Shown here: positions 34,640 to 42,936 of the stretch, piece after piece
Numbering within the stretch: position 1 is the stretch's first letter
Layout of the letters: the number at the start of each line of letters is the position of its first letter
Assembly: GCA_964603685.1 (NCBI GenBank)
Contig: CAZRWF010000002.1
Coordinates: forward strand, 1 to 64,000
DNA: 64,000 nt
Direction of reading: 5' to 3'
DNA from: UBA8401 sp964603685
Lineage (GTDB): Bacteria > Bacteroidota > Ignavibacteria > UBA10030 > UBA8401
The notes under the pieces: model-generated
What the model was told of the DNA's origin: nothing
The model's input: the letters and a program-made list of their open reading frames with translations, nothing else
The model's database searches: none
Program-made: the position numbers and the translations under genes

Positions 34640-36014
34640 CGAAAATTTTTCCCGGATTAAGGATATTCAGCGGATCCATCGCTTTTTTGATCGACCGCAT
34701 CGCATCGATGCCGGATTTTCCGGAGACGAGGTGAAGGAATTTTTTCTTTGCCAGCCCGGTGCCGTGTTCTCCCGTGATCGTCCCTCCCAATTTCACCGCT
34801 TCAACAAAAATTTCTTCGTACGCTTTTTCGGCCCGGGACATTTCATCGTGATCCCGTTCGTCCGTGAGGCAAGTCGGATGGAGATTGCCGTCGCCGGCAT
34901 GACCAAAGGTGCCGATGAGCACATGATATTTTTTTGAAATCTGTTGAATCTTTTCCAGCATTACGGCAATCTCGCTGCGCGGAACGGTGATATCTTCTAA
35001 AATTGTCGTCGGCTTCATGCGCGCGAGTGCGGAAAATGCCGAACGGCGCGCGGCCTTCAATTGTAACGCTTCTTCCGGCGATCCCGCCGTCTTAACATCC
35101 ACGGCGTTATTGTTCCGGCAACAGGCGGCGATTTTTTTCGCCTCCTCCTCCACCGCACTGGGATTGCCGTCGACCTCCAGCAACAGAAGCGATTCGATAT
35201 CCGTGGGAAGTCCAATCCGGGCAAATTCTTCCACACAACGGATGGTGGTGTTGTCCAAAAATTCCACGGTGCACGGTATGATCTTTTCGGCGATGATGGC
35301 GGAAACGGTTCTTCCGGCATCGGCTTGCGTGGAAAAATACGCGATCATCGTTTTGCTGGCGGCCGGCTTCGGAATCAGTTTCAAGAGGATCTTCGTAAAA
35401 ATTCCAAGCGTTCCCTCCGATCCGACGAACAGGTCCTTCAGATTGTACCCGGCAACGTCTTTTACTGTTTTTCCACCGCACACAATAATCTCGCCGTTGG
35501 GAAGGACCACTTCCAGGCCCATGACATAATTTTTTGTAACCCCGTATTTCAAGCCGCGAAGGCCGCCGGAATTTTCGGCTACATTCCCGCCAATGGTGCA
35601 GATATTCATGCTTCCGGGATCCGGCGGATAAAATAATCCGAGCTTTTCCACTTCGGCGTGTAATTGAGAAGTGATCACGCCGGGTTGAACCCACGCCGTG
35701 AGATTTTCGGGATCGATCTCCAGTATCGAGTTCCATCGGGAAAGATCAATAACGATCCCGTCCGGAACAGGTATTGAACCTCCGCTCAGTCCCGAACCGG
35801 CACCGCGGGGAACGACGGCAAAACGTTCTTCATTCGCCAGTCGAACGATGGCGGCGACCTGTTCGGGAGTGCGTGGTCGTACGATGGCGGCCGGTCGTTG
35901 CTGCAACAACGGCGTACCGTCGTACGAATATGTGATCAGGTCTTCCGGCGAGGTATAGACGGAATCATTCCCGACGATCCCGGCCAATGCCGAAAGGCTG
36001 CGCGCAGAGATCAT
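34632..36014 (-). CDS. glcD: FAD-linked 2-hydroxyacid oxidase subunit (GlcD-like)
   Basis: A 460-residue vanillyl-alcohol-oxidase-fold flavoprotein. The FAD-binding part has VVPRGAGSGLSGGSIP (about 73-88), PPDPGSMNICTIGGNVAENSGG (about 132-153) and GSEGTLGIFT; the C-terminal cap has GTFGHAGDGNLHPTCLTD and TGEHGTGLAKK. This is the GlcD/D-lactate dehydrogenase group. It is cotranscribed with glcF downstream (8-base overlap) and the small lipocalin-like gene upstream (4-base overlap). The lack of a GlcE partner suggests a two-subunit D-lactate/glycolate dehydrogenase. Confidence 0.92.
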   Translation of the reverse strand: MISARSLSALAGIVGNDSVYTSPEDLITYSYDGTPLLQQRPAAIVRPRTPEQVAAIVRLANEERFAVVPRGAGSGLSGGSIPVPDGIVIDLSRWNSILEIDPENLTAWVQPGVITSQLHAEVEKLGLFYPPDPGSMNICTIGGNVAENSGGLRGLKYGVTKNYVMGLEVVLPNGEIIVCGGKTVKDVAGYNLKDLFVGSEGTLGIFTKILLKLIPKPAASKTMIAYFSTQADAGRTVSAIIAEKIIPCTVEFLDNTTIRCVEEFARIGLPTDIESLLLLEVDGNPSAVEEEAKKIAACCRNNNAVDVKTAGSPEEALQLKAARRSAFSALARMKPTTILEDITVPRSEIAVMLEKIQQISKKYHVLIGTFGHAGDGNLHPTCLTDERDHDEMSRAEKAYEEIFVEAVKLGGTITGEHGTGLAKKKFLHLVSGKSGIDAMRSIKKAMDPLNILNPGKIFDV

Positions 36015-36367
36015 GCAGTGGCTCGTTTATAGCGGACGATGGAGTATTGATTTTCCGGATTGGAGACGAACGATTTGGGACGGTCAGCAGACGTCGTATT
36101 GTAACAGACCACCAAAAATCCTCCCATTAACTTGTAAATCGCTTTGAATGTTTTCCCTTTGCTGGGGCCGTCGGTGACCGTTATTTCGAAAGACATCGGA
36201 ACGACGTGAGGAATAAATTTGATCGTGCCGATATCGGTATTACCGCCAAGGTGCAGTTCACATTTGTCCGCAGCGATGTTCAAGGTGATCACCGAGAGGA
36301 AATCGTCGTCGATATGTTGTCCACCTAATTCGGCGCCGACCGCGATCCAGTTGCCGTCCAATGTCAT
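36011..36367 (-). CDS. Small TIGR03067-like (lipocalin-like) protein
   Basis: 118 residues from the ATG at 36367 (GGGGA upstream); a longer frame to 36457 has no start support. The pattern LDGNWIAVGAELGGQ at the start, P-x-x-F-E-I-T-V-TDGPSKGKTFKAIYKL in the middle and RPKSFVSNP at the end matches the TIGR03067 family, known mainly from Planctomycetes and of unknown function. No signal peptide is visible with this start. It overlaps the glcD-like gene by 4 bases, so translation is probably coupled, but no functional link is known. Confidence 0.65.
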   Translation of the reverse strand: MTLDGNWIAVGAELGGQHIDDDFLSVITLNIAADKCELHLGGNTDIGTIKFIPHVVPMSFEITVTDGPSKGKTFKAIYKLMGGFLVVCYNTTSADRPKSFVSNPENQYSIVRYKRATA

Positions 36368-36458
36368 AATATTCCCCGGGTGCGTTGCAAAAAATAAGAA
36401 GGAGTCCGTTCGCCGGGCCGATTGCCGCAAAGAAGTACGGCATCGCGCCAGTTTCAAA

Positions 36459-36487
36459 TTGTTTCATCAGGACGAGTTGACTATATT
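36459..36487 (+). promoter_or_regulatory. Promoter of the tyrosine phenol-lyase gene
   Basis: TTGTTT (36459-36464), 17-base spacer, TATATT (36482-36487). The run TATATTTG also fits the Bacteroidota TAnnTTTG box. Predicted leader about 55 bases. Confidence 0.6.
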
Positions 36488-36551
36488 TGTCCGTGCAATT
36501 CATAGGAAAGTAACGAAATCACCTTCTAAAATCAATGAATGAGGAATTTCA

Positions 36552-37937
36552 ATGGAGACAATAAAACGCCGATCGTGGGCGGAACCGTTTAAGATCAAAT
36601 CTGTGGAACCGTTGCGCATGACGACGCGCGCGGAACGGGAAGCGACCATTAAAGAGGCAGGATTTAACACCTTTCTTCTCAAATCACGCGATGTCTATAT
36701 CGATCTTCTGACCGACAGCGGTACCAACGCCATGAGCGACTATCAATGGGCAGGTATGATGTTGGGGGACGAAGCATACGCCGGCAGTGAAAACTATTAT
36801 CATCTCGAAGAGGCCGTCCGCGAATATTATGGATACCGATATCTCATTCCGACACATCAAGGGCGCGGTGCAGAAAATTTGATCTCGCACATACTGATCA
36901 AACCGGGTCAGTTTGTTCCGGGCAACATGTATTTTACCACCACTCGGCTGCATCAGGAACTCGCCGGGGGTACATTTGTGGATGTGATCATCGACGAGGC
37001 GCATGATTCGCAGAAGGAACATCCCTTTAAGGGGAATGTGGATCTCCGGAAATTCGAACAACTCATTGCCAAAGAAGGGGCCGATAAGATCGCCTATATT
37101 ACGATCGGGGCCACGGTCAATATGGCGGGAGGCCAACCGATTTCCATGGAAAATCTCCGATCGGTGTACCAACTCGCCTCGTCACATAAAATTAAAGTTG
37201 TCTTCGATGCGACCCGCGCAATGGAAAATGCCTATTTCATCAAACGGCGCGAAAAAGGATACGAACATCGTTCGATCAAGGAAATTTTACGCGAGATGTG
37301 TTCGTATTCCGATGCAGCGACCATGAGCGGTAAAAAGGATCTGTTGGTGAACATCGGCGGATTTTTGGCGGTGAATGATTATGATGTTTTTGAAGAAGCG
37401 CGCAATATGGTGGTGGTGTACGAAGGATTGCACACGTACGGCGGATTAGCCGGACGCGACATGGAGGCAATGGCGCGAGGAATTGTCGAAGCGGCACAGG
37501 AATCGCATCTTCAAGCACGGATCGGTCAAGTGGAATATGTCGGGAATCGATTGATTGAACTCGGCATACCGATCGTTCGTCCCATCGGCGGTCATGCGAT
37601 TTTTCTCGATGCTCGACAATTTTATCCGCAGTTGGATCAGCTGCAATTTCCCGCACAAACGCTCGCGGCGGAGTTATACCTCGATTCCGGTATCCGGGCA
37701 ATGGAACGCGGTATCGTCTCTGCCGGGAGAAATAAATTAACCGGCGATCACTATTATCCGAAACTGGAACTGGTCCGATTGACATTCCCCCGCCGCGTCT
37801 ATACTCAGGCACACTGCGATGTGACCGTGGAGTCAGTCTATGAAGTGTGGCAGCAGCGAAAGCAAGTGAAAGGCTTAAAGATGGTCTATGAGCCGAAATA
37901 CCTGCGGTTCTTTCAGGCACGATTCGAAAAACTCTGA
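36552..37937 (+). CDS. tpl: Tyrosine phenol-lyase
   Basis: A 461-residue PLP enzyme of the beta-eliminating lyase family, splitting L-tyrosine into phenol, pyruvate and ammonia. Numbering runs 5 ahead of the Citrobacter enzyme, and each residue that separates it from tryptophanase is the phenol-lyase type: Thr129 (for Thr124), Arg386 in IRAMERG (for Arg381) and Phe453 in LRFFQARF (for Phe448). The PLP lysine is Lys262 in SGKKD; QGRGAEN supplies the phosphate arginine. An AGGA lies before the ATG. It is monocistronic, with its own promoter and terminator, and no permease or TyrR-type gene adjoins it. A tryptophanase paralogue lies at 52671-54047. Confidence 0.93.
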   Translation: METIKRRSWAEPFKIKSVEPLRMTTRAEREATIKEAGFNTFLLKSRDVYIDLLTDSGTNAMSDYQWAGMMLGDEAYAGSENYYHLEEAVREYYGYRYLIPTHQGRGAENLISHILIKPGQFVPGNMYFTTTRLHQELAGGTFVDVIIDEAHDSQKEHPFKGNVDLRKFEQLIAKEGADKIAYITIGATVNMAGGQPISMENLRSVYQLASSHKIKVVFDATRAMENAYFIKRREKGYEHRSIKEILREMCSYSDAATMSGKKDLLVNIGGFLAVNDYDVFEEARNMVVVYEGLHTYGGLAGRDMEAMARGIVEAAQESHLQARIGQVEYVGNRLIELGIPIVRPIGGHAIFLDARQFYPQLDQLQFPAQTLAAELYLDSGIRAMERGIVSAGRNKLTGDHYYPKLELVRLTFPRRVYTQAHCDVTVESVYEVWQQRKQVKGLKMVYEPKYLRFFQARFEKL

Positions 37938-37958
37938 TTGAATCTTTTTAAAATGAAG

Positions 37959-37995
37959 AACGCCATGGTGGACGTCGCCATGGCGTTTTGTCTTT
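37959..37995. terminator. Terminator after tyrosine phenol-lyase
   Basis: Stem AACGCCATGG/CCATGGCGTT (37959-37987) with a 9-base loop, then TTGTCTTTTT. It lies between convergent genes and may serve both. Confidence 0.75.
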
Positions 37996-38013
37996 TTAAA
38001 GAACGTCGTTCGG

Positions 38014-38781
38014 TTACCAGCCAAAAAATCCGAACATGATGCCGGCATTCACCGTGTATCCGTCCGTTTTGATCTTCGACGGAACGCCGTTGATCTCATA
38101 TTGGTTGTCGAGTTTCCATTCCGGTGAGAACATGATCGGATACCCGACGCCCACACGCAGCTGCAGCCAAGTCAACAGCGTATATTCGATGTTGACATGA
38201 GGATTGAATGTAACGAAGGAACCGGTCATCGTCCGCGTATAGTTGGATGTCGGCCGTGAGAGATCTCCGAATGAAGACCACAACGAATCCCACTGTTTGA
38301 ACGATCCATCATCTCTCCGCATCGTCAGATTGATTGCGCCGCCGCCGATGGAAGCGCCGACGGCGACATCCAGGCGATAGGCGATCGGCTGCACATAATC
38401 GATCATAAATCCGCCGTAGGACAATGTATAATCCACTTCTTTTTTCACATTGCCGGTGATCGAATTTACGGATCGGACACCGGAGACACCGAATCCCCCC
38501 ATCCGAACATTGCGAAGGAACATGATATACCCGTATCCTTCACCGCCGACAAGATAGATGGGATCACTGCCGAACACGGGCAAACCGGCGGAAGCCAGAT
38601 ATTTGTCGATTTCGGCATTGTCAAACATACCCACCACCGGGGTGATACCGCCGGCACCGCCGAGTTTAGAGCGGTTCATGTATGACGAAGAACGGGTCTG
38701 ATTATCGTCGTCGTTATCTTGTGCGGATACAGGGAGTGCGGTCAATAATGCGGTGAATATGACAAAAAGGACTGTTTTCAT
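38014..38781 (-). CDS. Outer-membrane beta-barrel protein, unknown function
   Basis: 255 residues from the ATG at 38781, chosen for the AGGAGA upstream and the signal peptide MKTVLFVIFTALLTALPVSAQ. The mature protein begins with an acidic DNDDDNQ segment and then shows alternating strands rich in Gly and aromatic residues (GEGYGYIMFLRNVRMGGFGVSG, VAVGASIGGGAINLTM, LQLRVGVGYPIMF), ending in FGFFGW; an aromatic last residue is typical of BAM-inserted barrels. No known family is recognised. It is the last gene after the HD protein and converges with tpl. Confidence 0.75.
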   Translation of the reverse strand: MKTVLFVIFTALLTALPVSAQDNDDDNQTRSSSYMNRSKLGGAGGITPVVGMFDNAEIDKYLASAGLPVFGSDPIYLVGGEGYGYIMFLRNVRMGGFGVSGVRSVNSITGNVKKEVDYTLSYGGFMIDYVQPIAYRLDVAVGASIGGGAINLTMRRDDGSFKQWDSLWSSFGDLSRPTSNYTRTMTGSFVTFNPHVNIEYTLLTWLQLRVGVGYPIMFSPEWKLDNQYEINGVPSKIKTDGYTVNAGIMFGFFGW

Positions 38782-38867
38782 GAATTCTCCTGAACGTGGT
38801 CGTAGATATGTTGAGATGATAATTCCGGAAATTACGAATTGCTGCGGAAAGAGTTGCGTGCCGGGAA

Positions 38868-39419
38868 TCATAATCCCAGGGACGAGGCGTTATTTTTAAA
38901 TGACAAGATGACAAATTCGATGTGCTCATCCAACGGGATTCCGAGCTCTTCGGCTCCCCGCTGGATGTCTTCCCTGCTCACGTTTCTGGCGAACGTTTTA
39001 TCCTTCAATTTTTTTTTGACCGATGTTACTTCCACGGAGGCGATCTTTTTATCCGGTTTCACCAAAGTGCATGCGACAAGAAATCCGGACAATTCGTCGC
39101 AGGCAAACAGGGTTTTTGCGAGGGGTGTTTCTCGCGGCACATTCGTATAGGAAGCGTGACCCAGAATGGCCGTGATCATTTCTTCGGGATAACCGCGTTC
39201 GCGCAAAACAACAGAACCTTTCATCGGATGGTCCGGCGGCTGGGGATATCGTTCGTAATCGAAATCATGCAACAATCCCGTGATTCCCCAGAGTTCTTCG
39301 TCCCACGAGCCTTTCCGTGCATACGCACGCATCGCCGTTTCGACACAGTACATGTGTTTCCGCAGTGATTCGCTTTTGGTCCACTCTTCCATCAATTGAA
39401 CGGCGTCGAGTCGATTCAT
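38868..39419 (-). CDS. HD-domain metal-dependent phosphohydrolase
   Basis: 183 residues from the ATG at 39419, whose first bases overlap the nth stop (ATGA); the longer frame to 39536 lies inside nth. The HD motif is GLLHDFDYERYP near residues 48-59, with an upstream His in KHMYCVETAMRAYA and a later GHASYTNV, the arrangement of small HD hydrolases such as the YfbR/YedJ-like group. Such enzymes hydrolyse nucleotides or other phosphate esters; the substrate here is not known. It is coupled to nth, so a role in nucleotide-pool or DNA-repair housekeeping is possible but unproven. Confidence 0.82.
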   Translation of the reverse strand: MNRLDAVQLMEEWTKSESLRKHMYCVETAMRAYARKGSWDEELWGITGLLHDFDYERYPQPPDHPMKGSVVLRERGYPEEMITAILGHASYTNVPRETPLAKTLFACDELSGFLVACTLVKPDKKIASVEVTSVKKKLKDKTFARNVSREDIQRGAEELGIPLDEHIEFVILSFKNNASSLGL

Positions 39420-40084
39420 CGGGTCACCTGTGCGGAAGGACAGTATGTTCGAACGATGCAGTTGTTGCATTTCGGCCGCCGGGCCGGACAGACCGATCGG
39501 CCGTGCAGTATCAGTGAATGAGAAAAGTGAAACCATTTTTTTTGCGGGATTAACGGCATCAGGTCTCTTTCGATTTTTACGGGATCGTCCGATTCGGTCA
39601 ATCCCAACAGTCGTGATAATCGCATCACATGCGTGTCGACCACGACTCCTTCGACTTTTCCAAACGCTGCGCCGAGAACGACATTGGCTGTTTTTCTTCC
39701 GACCCCCGGAAGTGCGACCAATTCGCGGAGTGTGTGCGGAACAATTCCGTTGTGCCGCTCCAACAACGTGGTTGCGAATCCGACGATATTTTTTGCTTTG
39801 TTATGATAAAATCCGGTAGATCGGATGAGTTGTTCCACTTCGACGATGGGTGCCGCAGCAAAAGACTGCGGCGTCGGGAACCGTTGAAACAACGCCGGTG
39901 TCACCAGATTAACGCGGGCGTCGGTACATTGCGCCGAGAGGATGACGGCTACCGCCAGTTGGAACGGATTTTGATGATGCAGGGCGACACGGTCGCTGGG
40001 ATATTCTTTCAGGAGTTTTTTGACAATCAGTAACGCCCGTCGTTTCCGTTGTTGGAACGATTCCCGTTTGGGCGTTCCCATCAC
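39416..40084 (-). CDS. nth: Endonuclease III
   Basis: A 222-residue HhH-GPD DNA glycosylase/AP lyase removing oxidised pyrimidines. The helix-hairpin-helix LPGVGRKTANVV carries catalytic Lys131, followed by Asp150 in VDTHVMRLS. The 4Fe-4S loop is complete: Cys199, Cys206, Cys209 and Cys215 in the C-x6-C-x2-C-x5-C spacing. Length is normal. Its start overlaps the stop of the unknown 293-residue gene and its stop overlaps the HD gene, so the three form a translationally coupled unit. Confidence 0.96.
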   Translation of the reverse strand: MMGTPKRESFQQRKRRALLIVKKLLKEYPSDRVALHHQNPFQLAVAVILSAQCTDARVNLVTPALFQRFPTPQSFAAAPIVEVEQLIRSTGFYHNKAKNIVGFATTLLERHNGIVPHTLRELVALPGVGRKTANVVLGAAFGKVEGVVVDTHVMRLSRLLGLTESDDPVKIERDLMPLIPQKKWFHFSHSLILHGRSVCPARRPKCNNCIVRTYCPSAQVTR

Positions 40085-40962
40085 GGCCGTTGCTCCAGCA
40101 CGACGAGTGAGCCGCGTGCGGTGATCGCATCCTCCAATTCCTCATCATCGCCGATCAACGAAAGAATCATCGAACCGAGAGGGTGCGCATTCAGATCGGC
40201 GGTAAAACGGATTTGATATCGTGCACCGAGGGAGCTGCGGAATAATTGTTTCGTCAGAGAGAATTGTTTGATGCCGAACTGTTCCTGCAATACCGGCAGC
40301 CGCTGCCGCAGCCGGTGATGGATTCCTTCGCCGTCGATGTCAAAATCGATCATTATTGAATTTTTCTTTACCGGACCGTTTTCCGGGCGCAAGTCGATCA
40401 AAAAAGTCGAAAGAGCTTCGTTCACCGTCGGCATCGACGTCTTTTTCGACAGCGTTTCGATCGCCGATTTTACCGTGATACCGGTCGGAATCGCATCGAA
40501 CGAAACGAAGAGGACCAATGGTTCTCCTGAATTTTTTCCGAACTGGCAACCGGCATCGATCAACATCGCGCGGCCGTTCTTCAGAAGACGTTTGAGTACT
40601 CCGACCATTTGTCGCTGCAGCGGTACATCCTGCGGATCAATCACGGACCAGATCGTATGATCGACTCCGCCGACGTCGGGGGCGGCGTTCAATTGGGCGA
40701 CCGACCCGGAAATGCTTTCGGTGATCAGCGACATGATCTCATCCTTGTCCGACCGCAGCGGCGTCGATAAAAAATGCGTCAGGCGGCCGCGAAGGATCGA
40801 TCCGTTTTTTACGATGACGTCGTTCATCACCCGTCCGGATTCCTCGGCAGCGGAACGTAATGCGTCCGGAAGAAGAGACGCAAAATCATCGGCCGCGGGA
40901 GTTTCCGACTTTTGCTGCAGTCCGGTTCGTTGGAACAGGGCGAAATAAGAATATTGTTTCAT
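40081..40962 (-). CDS. Conserved-looking protein of unknown function
   Basis: 293 residues, no signal peptide and no membrane helix. I do not recognise a family. The middle part (about 120-190) has DPQDVPLQRQMVGVLKRLLKNGRAMLIDAG and PLVLFVSFDAI, suggesting an alpha/beta fold; the C-terminal part alternates charged and hydrophobic residues (MIDFDIDGEGIHHRLRQRL). Codon use resembles the neighbours. It overlaps nth by 4 bases and heads the nth-HD unit behind its own promoter, so a cytoplasmic housekeeping role is likely but cannot be specified. Confidence 0.7.
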   Translation of the reverse strand: MKQYSYFALFQRTGLQQKSETPAADDFASLLPDALRSAAEESGRVMNDVIVKNGSILRGRLTHFLSTPLRSDKDEIMSLITESISGSVAQLNAAPDVGGVDHTIWSVIDPQDVPLQRQMVGVLKRLLKNGRAMLIDAGCQFGKNSGEPLVLFVSFDAIPTGITVKSAIETLSKKTSMPTVNEALSTFLIDLRPENGPVKKNSIMIDFDIDGEGIHHRLRQRLPVLQEQFGIKQFSLTKQLFRSSLGARYQIRFTADLNAHPLGSMILSLIGDDEELEDAITARGSLVVLEQRP

Positions 40963-41005
40963 GTGCCGGTTAACAGTACATCATACGGATTGGTTCATCG
41001 GGAGA

Positions 41006-41033
41006 AATATACAAAAAGTAATGGGGGGAGCAA
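41006..41033 (-). promoter_or_regulatory. Promoter of the unknown-nth-HD unit
   Basis: TTGCTC (41028-41033), 16-base spacer, TATATT (41006-41011) on the minus strand, just after the tRNA-Lys terminator. Leader about 37 bases. Confidence 0.5.
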
Positions 41034-41064
41034 AAAATAAAAAAGTCCGATCTCTCGGACTTTT
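41034..41064 (-). terminator. Terminator of tRNA-Lys
   Basis: Stem AAAAGTCCGA/TCGGACTTTT with loop TCTC (41041-41064), U-rich on the minus strand side, 6 bases past the tRNA. Confidence 0.85.
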
Positions 41065-41070
41065 TTTCTG

Positions 41071-41143
41071 TGCACCTACCAGGACTCGAACCTGGAACCC
41101 ACTGATTAAGAGTCAGTTGCTCTACCGATTGAGCCATAGGTGC
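41071..41143 (-). tRNA. tRNA-Lys (anticodon CTT)
   Basis: 73 bases on the minus strand. Acceptor GCACCTA/TAGGTGC is fully paired; the anticodon arm ACTGA-CTCTTAA-TCAGT gives CTT; T arm is CCAGG-TTCGAGT-CCTGG. Discriminator A; CCA is not encoded. Confidence 0.97.
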
Positions 41144-41171
41144 GGTGAATGGTGCGGCGATTGTTGCATCC

Positions 41172-41205
41172 AAAAAACAAAACCCACAGTGTTGAAACCG
41201 TGGGT
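41172..41205 (-). terminator. Terminator of secG
   Basis: Stem ACCCAC/GTGGGT with a 12-base loop (41182-41205), followed on the minus strand by TTTGTTTTTTG. It sits between secG and tRNA-Lys. Confidence 0.7.
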
Positions 41206-41238
41206 ATGGCTTTGAGTAAATCTCGCCACAGCGATACT

Positions 41239-41556
41239 TTATGGTTGCGTTTGCACCGGGATTTGCGGCGCAGGAACGGTCGTCGTTTGTCCGCTTTGGA
41301 TCACACTTTCCTGTGTTTTCCCTTTTCCGGGGAGGAAAAAGAGGTTAACGGCCAATGCGATGACAATAAATGCCGTTGCAAGGTATGTGGTGGATTTCGA
41401 TAAGAAGTCGGAAGCTCTCCGGACGCCGAACACCGTTCCGATATTGCTACCTCCAAATCCGGCCGCCAGTCCACCGCCTTTGCTATTTTGCATGAGAATA
41501 ACTAAAATTAACAACACGGCAATAACAATTTCAATGAGAACTAAAGCTGTATACAT
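41239..41556 (-). CDS. secG: Preprotein translocase subunit SecG
   Basis: 105 residues. Two membrane helices (about 1-22 and 55-77) flank the conserved cytoplasmic loop with MQNSKGGGLAAGFGG, the SecG signature; a short proline/glutamine-rich tail follows. SecG assists SecYE in SecA-driven protein export. It is followed by a terminator and tRNA-Lys, and has its own divergent promoter shared with the metallophosphoesterase region. Length is within the normal 75-120 range. Confidence 0.93.
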   Translation of the reverse strand: MYTALVLIEIVIAVLLILVILMQNSKGGGLAAGFGGSNIGTVFGVRRASDFLSKSTTYLATAFIVIALAVNLFFLPGKGKTQESVIQSGQTTTVPAPQIPVQTQP

Positions 41557-41603
41557 TGTGTTCCACCATTGGAGAATGTAATAATTCGATTATTTATTAC
41601 ACA

Positions 41604-41632
41604 AAAGTAGCCAATTTTATTCAAAAAAACAA
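41604..41632 (-). promoter_or_regulatory. Promoter of secG
   Basis: TTGTTT (41627-41632), 17-base spacer, TACTTT (41604-41609); extended, TACTTTTG fits the Bacteroidota TAnnTTTG box. Leader about 41 bases. Confidence 0.6.
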
Positions 41633-41643
41633 TATCCTGCCCG

Positions 41644-42864
41644 ATGATTCGACTGTACACGACACTCTTTTTGCTGGCAGGACAAATTTACCTCTTTATT
41701 CGACTGAAAAAATTTATCCAGCGGTCCGGACGGTTTCCGGTGTGGACCACGAAAGCCACCGCGGCGTTGTTTCTATTTTTTAACATTCCGTTACTCTTCC
41801 TCTATTTTTATATTTGGCGGCTCTCGACGGTTTCTCCGGATATTGTTCTTCTTTTGACGCCGGTATTTATCTGGCATATTGCAACTCTTTTTATCTTTCT
41901 TGTGTTGGGAATTTGGGAATTGCTCTCCCTCCCTTTTCGCGCGACGGTAAAAATCGCCACTTTGCATCCGATCATTAAATCAAAGGTTTTGGTAATGAAA
42001 GAAACGGAACGGTTCAAAAAGTTTGACGCCTCCCGGCGCTCTTTTCTTCAAAAAGGAGTCATCGGCTTGTCGGCATATTCGTTCGTCGGCGCAACCGCGG
42101 GGGCGGTCTCCACAGGAAACTTTGTGATAAAAAGAGTGACTGTTCCAATTCCCCGTCTTCCGGAGTCCTTTAAAGGATTTACGATCGGCATGATGAGCGA
42201 TATTCACTCCAGCATCTTTATGAACAAAGATGACATGGCGGAATATATCAAAGCGATGAACGGACTGAAGACCGATCTGATCGTCGTTACCGGCGACATG
42301 GTGAACAGCAAGACCGAAGAGGTGTATCAATTTGCAGAGGCTTTTTCCGAACTCAAAGCACGGTACGGCGTTTTCGGTTGCCTGGGAAATCACGACTTTT
42401 TTACGAAGAACGTCGATACCGTGGCGAAAGAAATCGATGCATGCGGCGTTAAGATGCTGCGAAATGATGCGGTGAAAATCGAAAAAGAGGGGTCGTTCTT
42501 CAATCTTGTCGGGGTGGACGACATCGGACGCAACATGAAACCGGAAGAATATATGACGAAGGCGCTGGCATTTGCCAAAAACGATGAAGCAAAGATCCTG
42601 CTGTGTCATAAACCGTATTATTTCCAAAACGCAAAAGATTTAGGAGTGGATCTGACGTTAAGCGGACACACGCACGGCGGTCAAATCGTTTTCGGAACCG
42701 TTGATAATACACCGATCTCCCTTGCGGCACTGGCCTCCAAATATGTTTCGGGATTGTATACTCTCGGGGAATCACATTTGTATGTGAATGACGGCATCGG
42801 ATACACCGGCATTCCTTTCCGCATCAACTGCCCGGCGGAGTTGACCGTCATTACGCTGGTGTGA
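41644..42864 (+). CDS. Membrane-anchored calcineurin-like metallophosphoesterase
   Basis: 406 residues. Three hydrophobic helices (about 1-20, 35-60, 68-97) are followed by a linker with SRRSFLQKGVIGLSAY, which resembles a Tat motif but lies internally, then the phosphoesterase domain from about 180. Metal motifs are SDIHSS, GDMV, GNHDFF and SGHTHGGQ, the YkuE/YaeI-like pattern. YaeI and LpxG-type relatives act on UDP-diacylglucosamine at the membrane; the substrate here is not known. A weaker promoter (TTGGAG, 16-base spacer, TATTTA at 41591) precedes it. It stands alone, divergent from secG. Confidence 0.85.
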   Translation: MIRLYTTLFLLAGQIYLFIRLKKFIQRSGRFPVWTTKATAALFLFFNIPLLFLYFYIWRLSTVSPDIVLLLTPVFIWHIATLFIFLVLGIWELLSLPFRATVKIATLHPIIKSKVLVMKETERFKKFDASRRSFLQKGVIGLSAYSFVGATAGAVSTGNFVIKRVTVPIPRLPESFKGFTIGMMSDIHSSIFMNKDDMAEYIKAMNGLKTDLIVVTGDMVNSKTEEVYQFAEAFSELKARYGVFGCLGNHDFFTKNVDTVAKEIDACGVKMLRNDAVKIEKEGSFFNLVGVDDIGRNMKPEEYMTKALAFAKNDEAKILLCHKPYYFQNAKDLGVDLTLSGHTHGGQIVFGTVDNTPISLAALASKYVSGLYTLGESHLYVNDGIGYTGIPFRINCPAELTVITLV

Positions 42865-42906
42865 CGCTTCGGAAAAAAATCCCACTCGCCCGTCGCAAAT
42901 TTCTCT

Positions 42907-42935
42907 TTGAAATTCGAACGTGATTTCTCTATATT
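42907..42935 (+). promoter_or_regulatory. Promoter of the tdk-nupC-punA operon
   Basis: TTGAAA (42907-42912), 17-base spacer, TATATT (42930-42935). Predicted start near 42942, leader about 36 bases. Confidence 0.65.
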
Positions 42936-42936
42936 C

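Noticed and set aside
36552..37937. Second tryptophanase
   Set aside because: Thr129, Arg386 and Phe453 are the tyrosine phenol-lyase residues; tryptophanase has Asp, Ile and His at these places.
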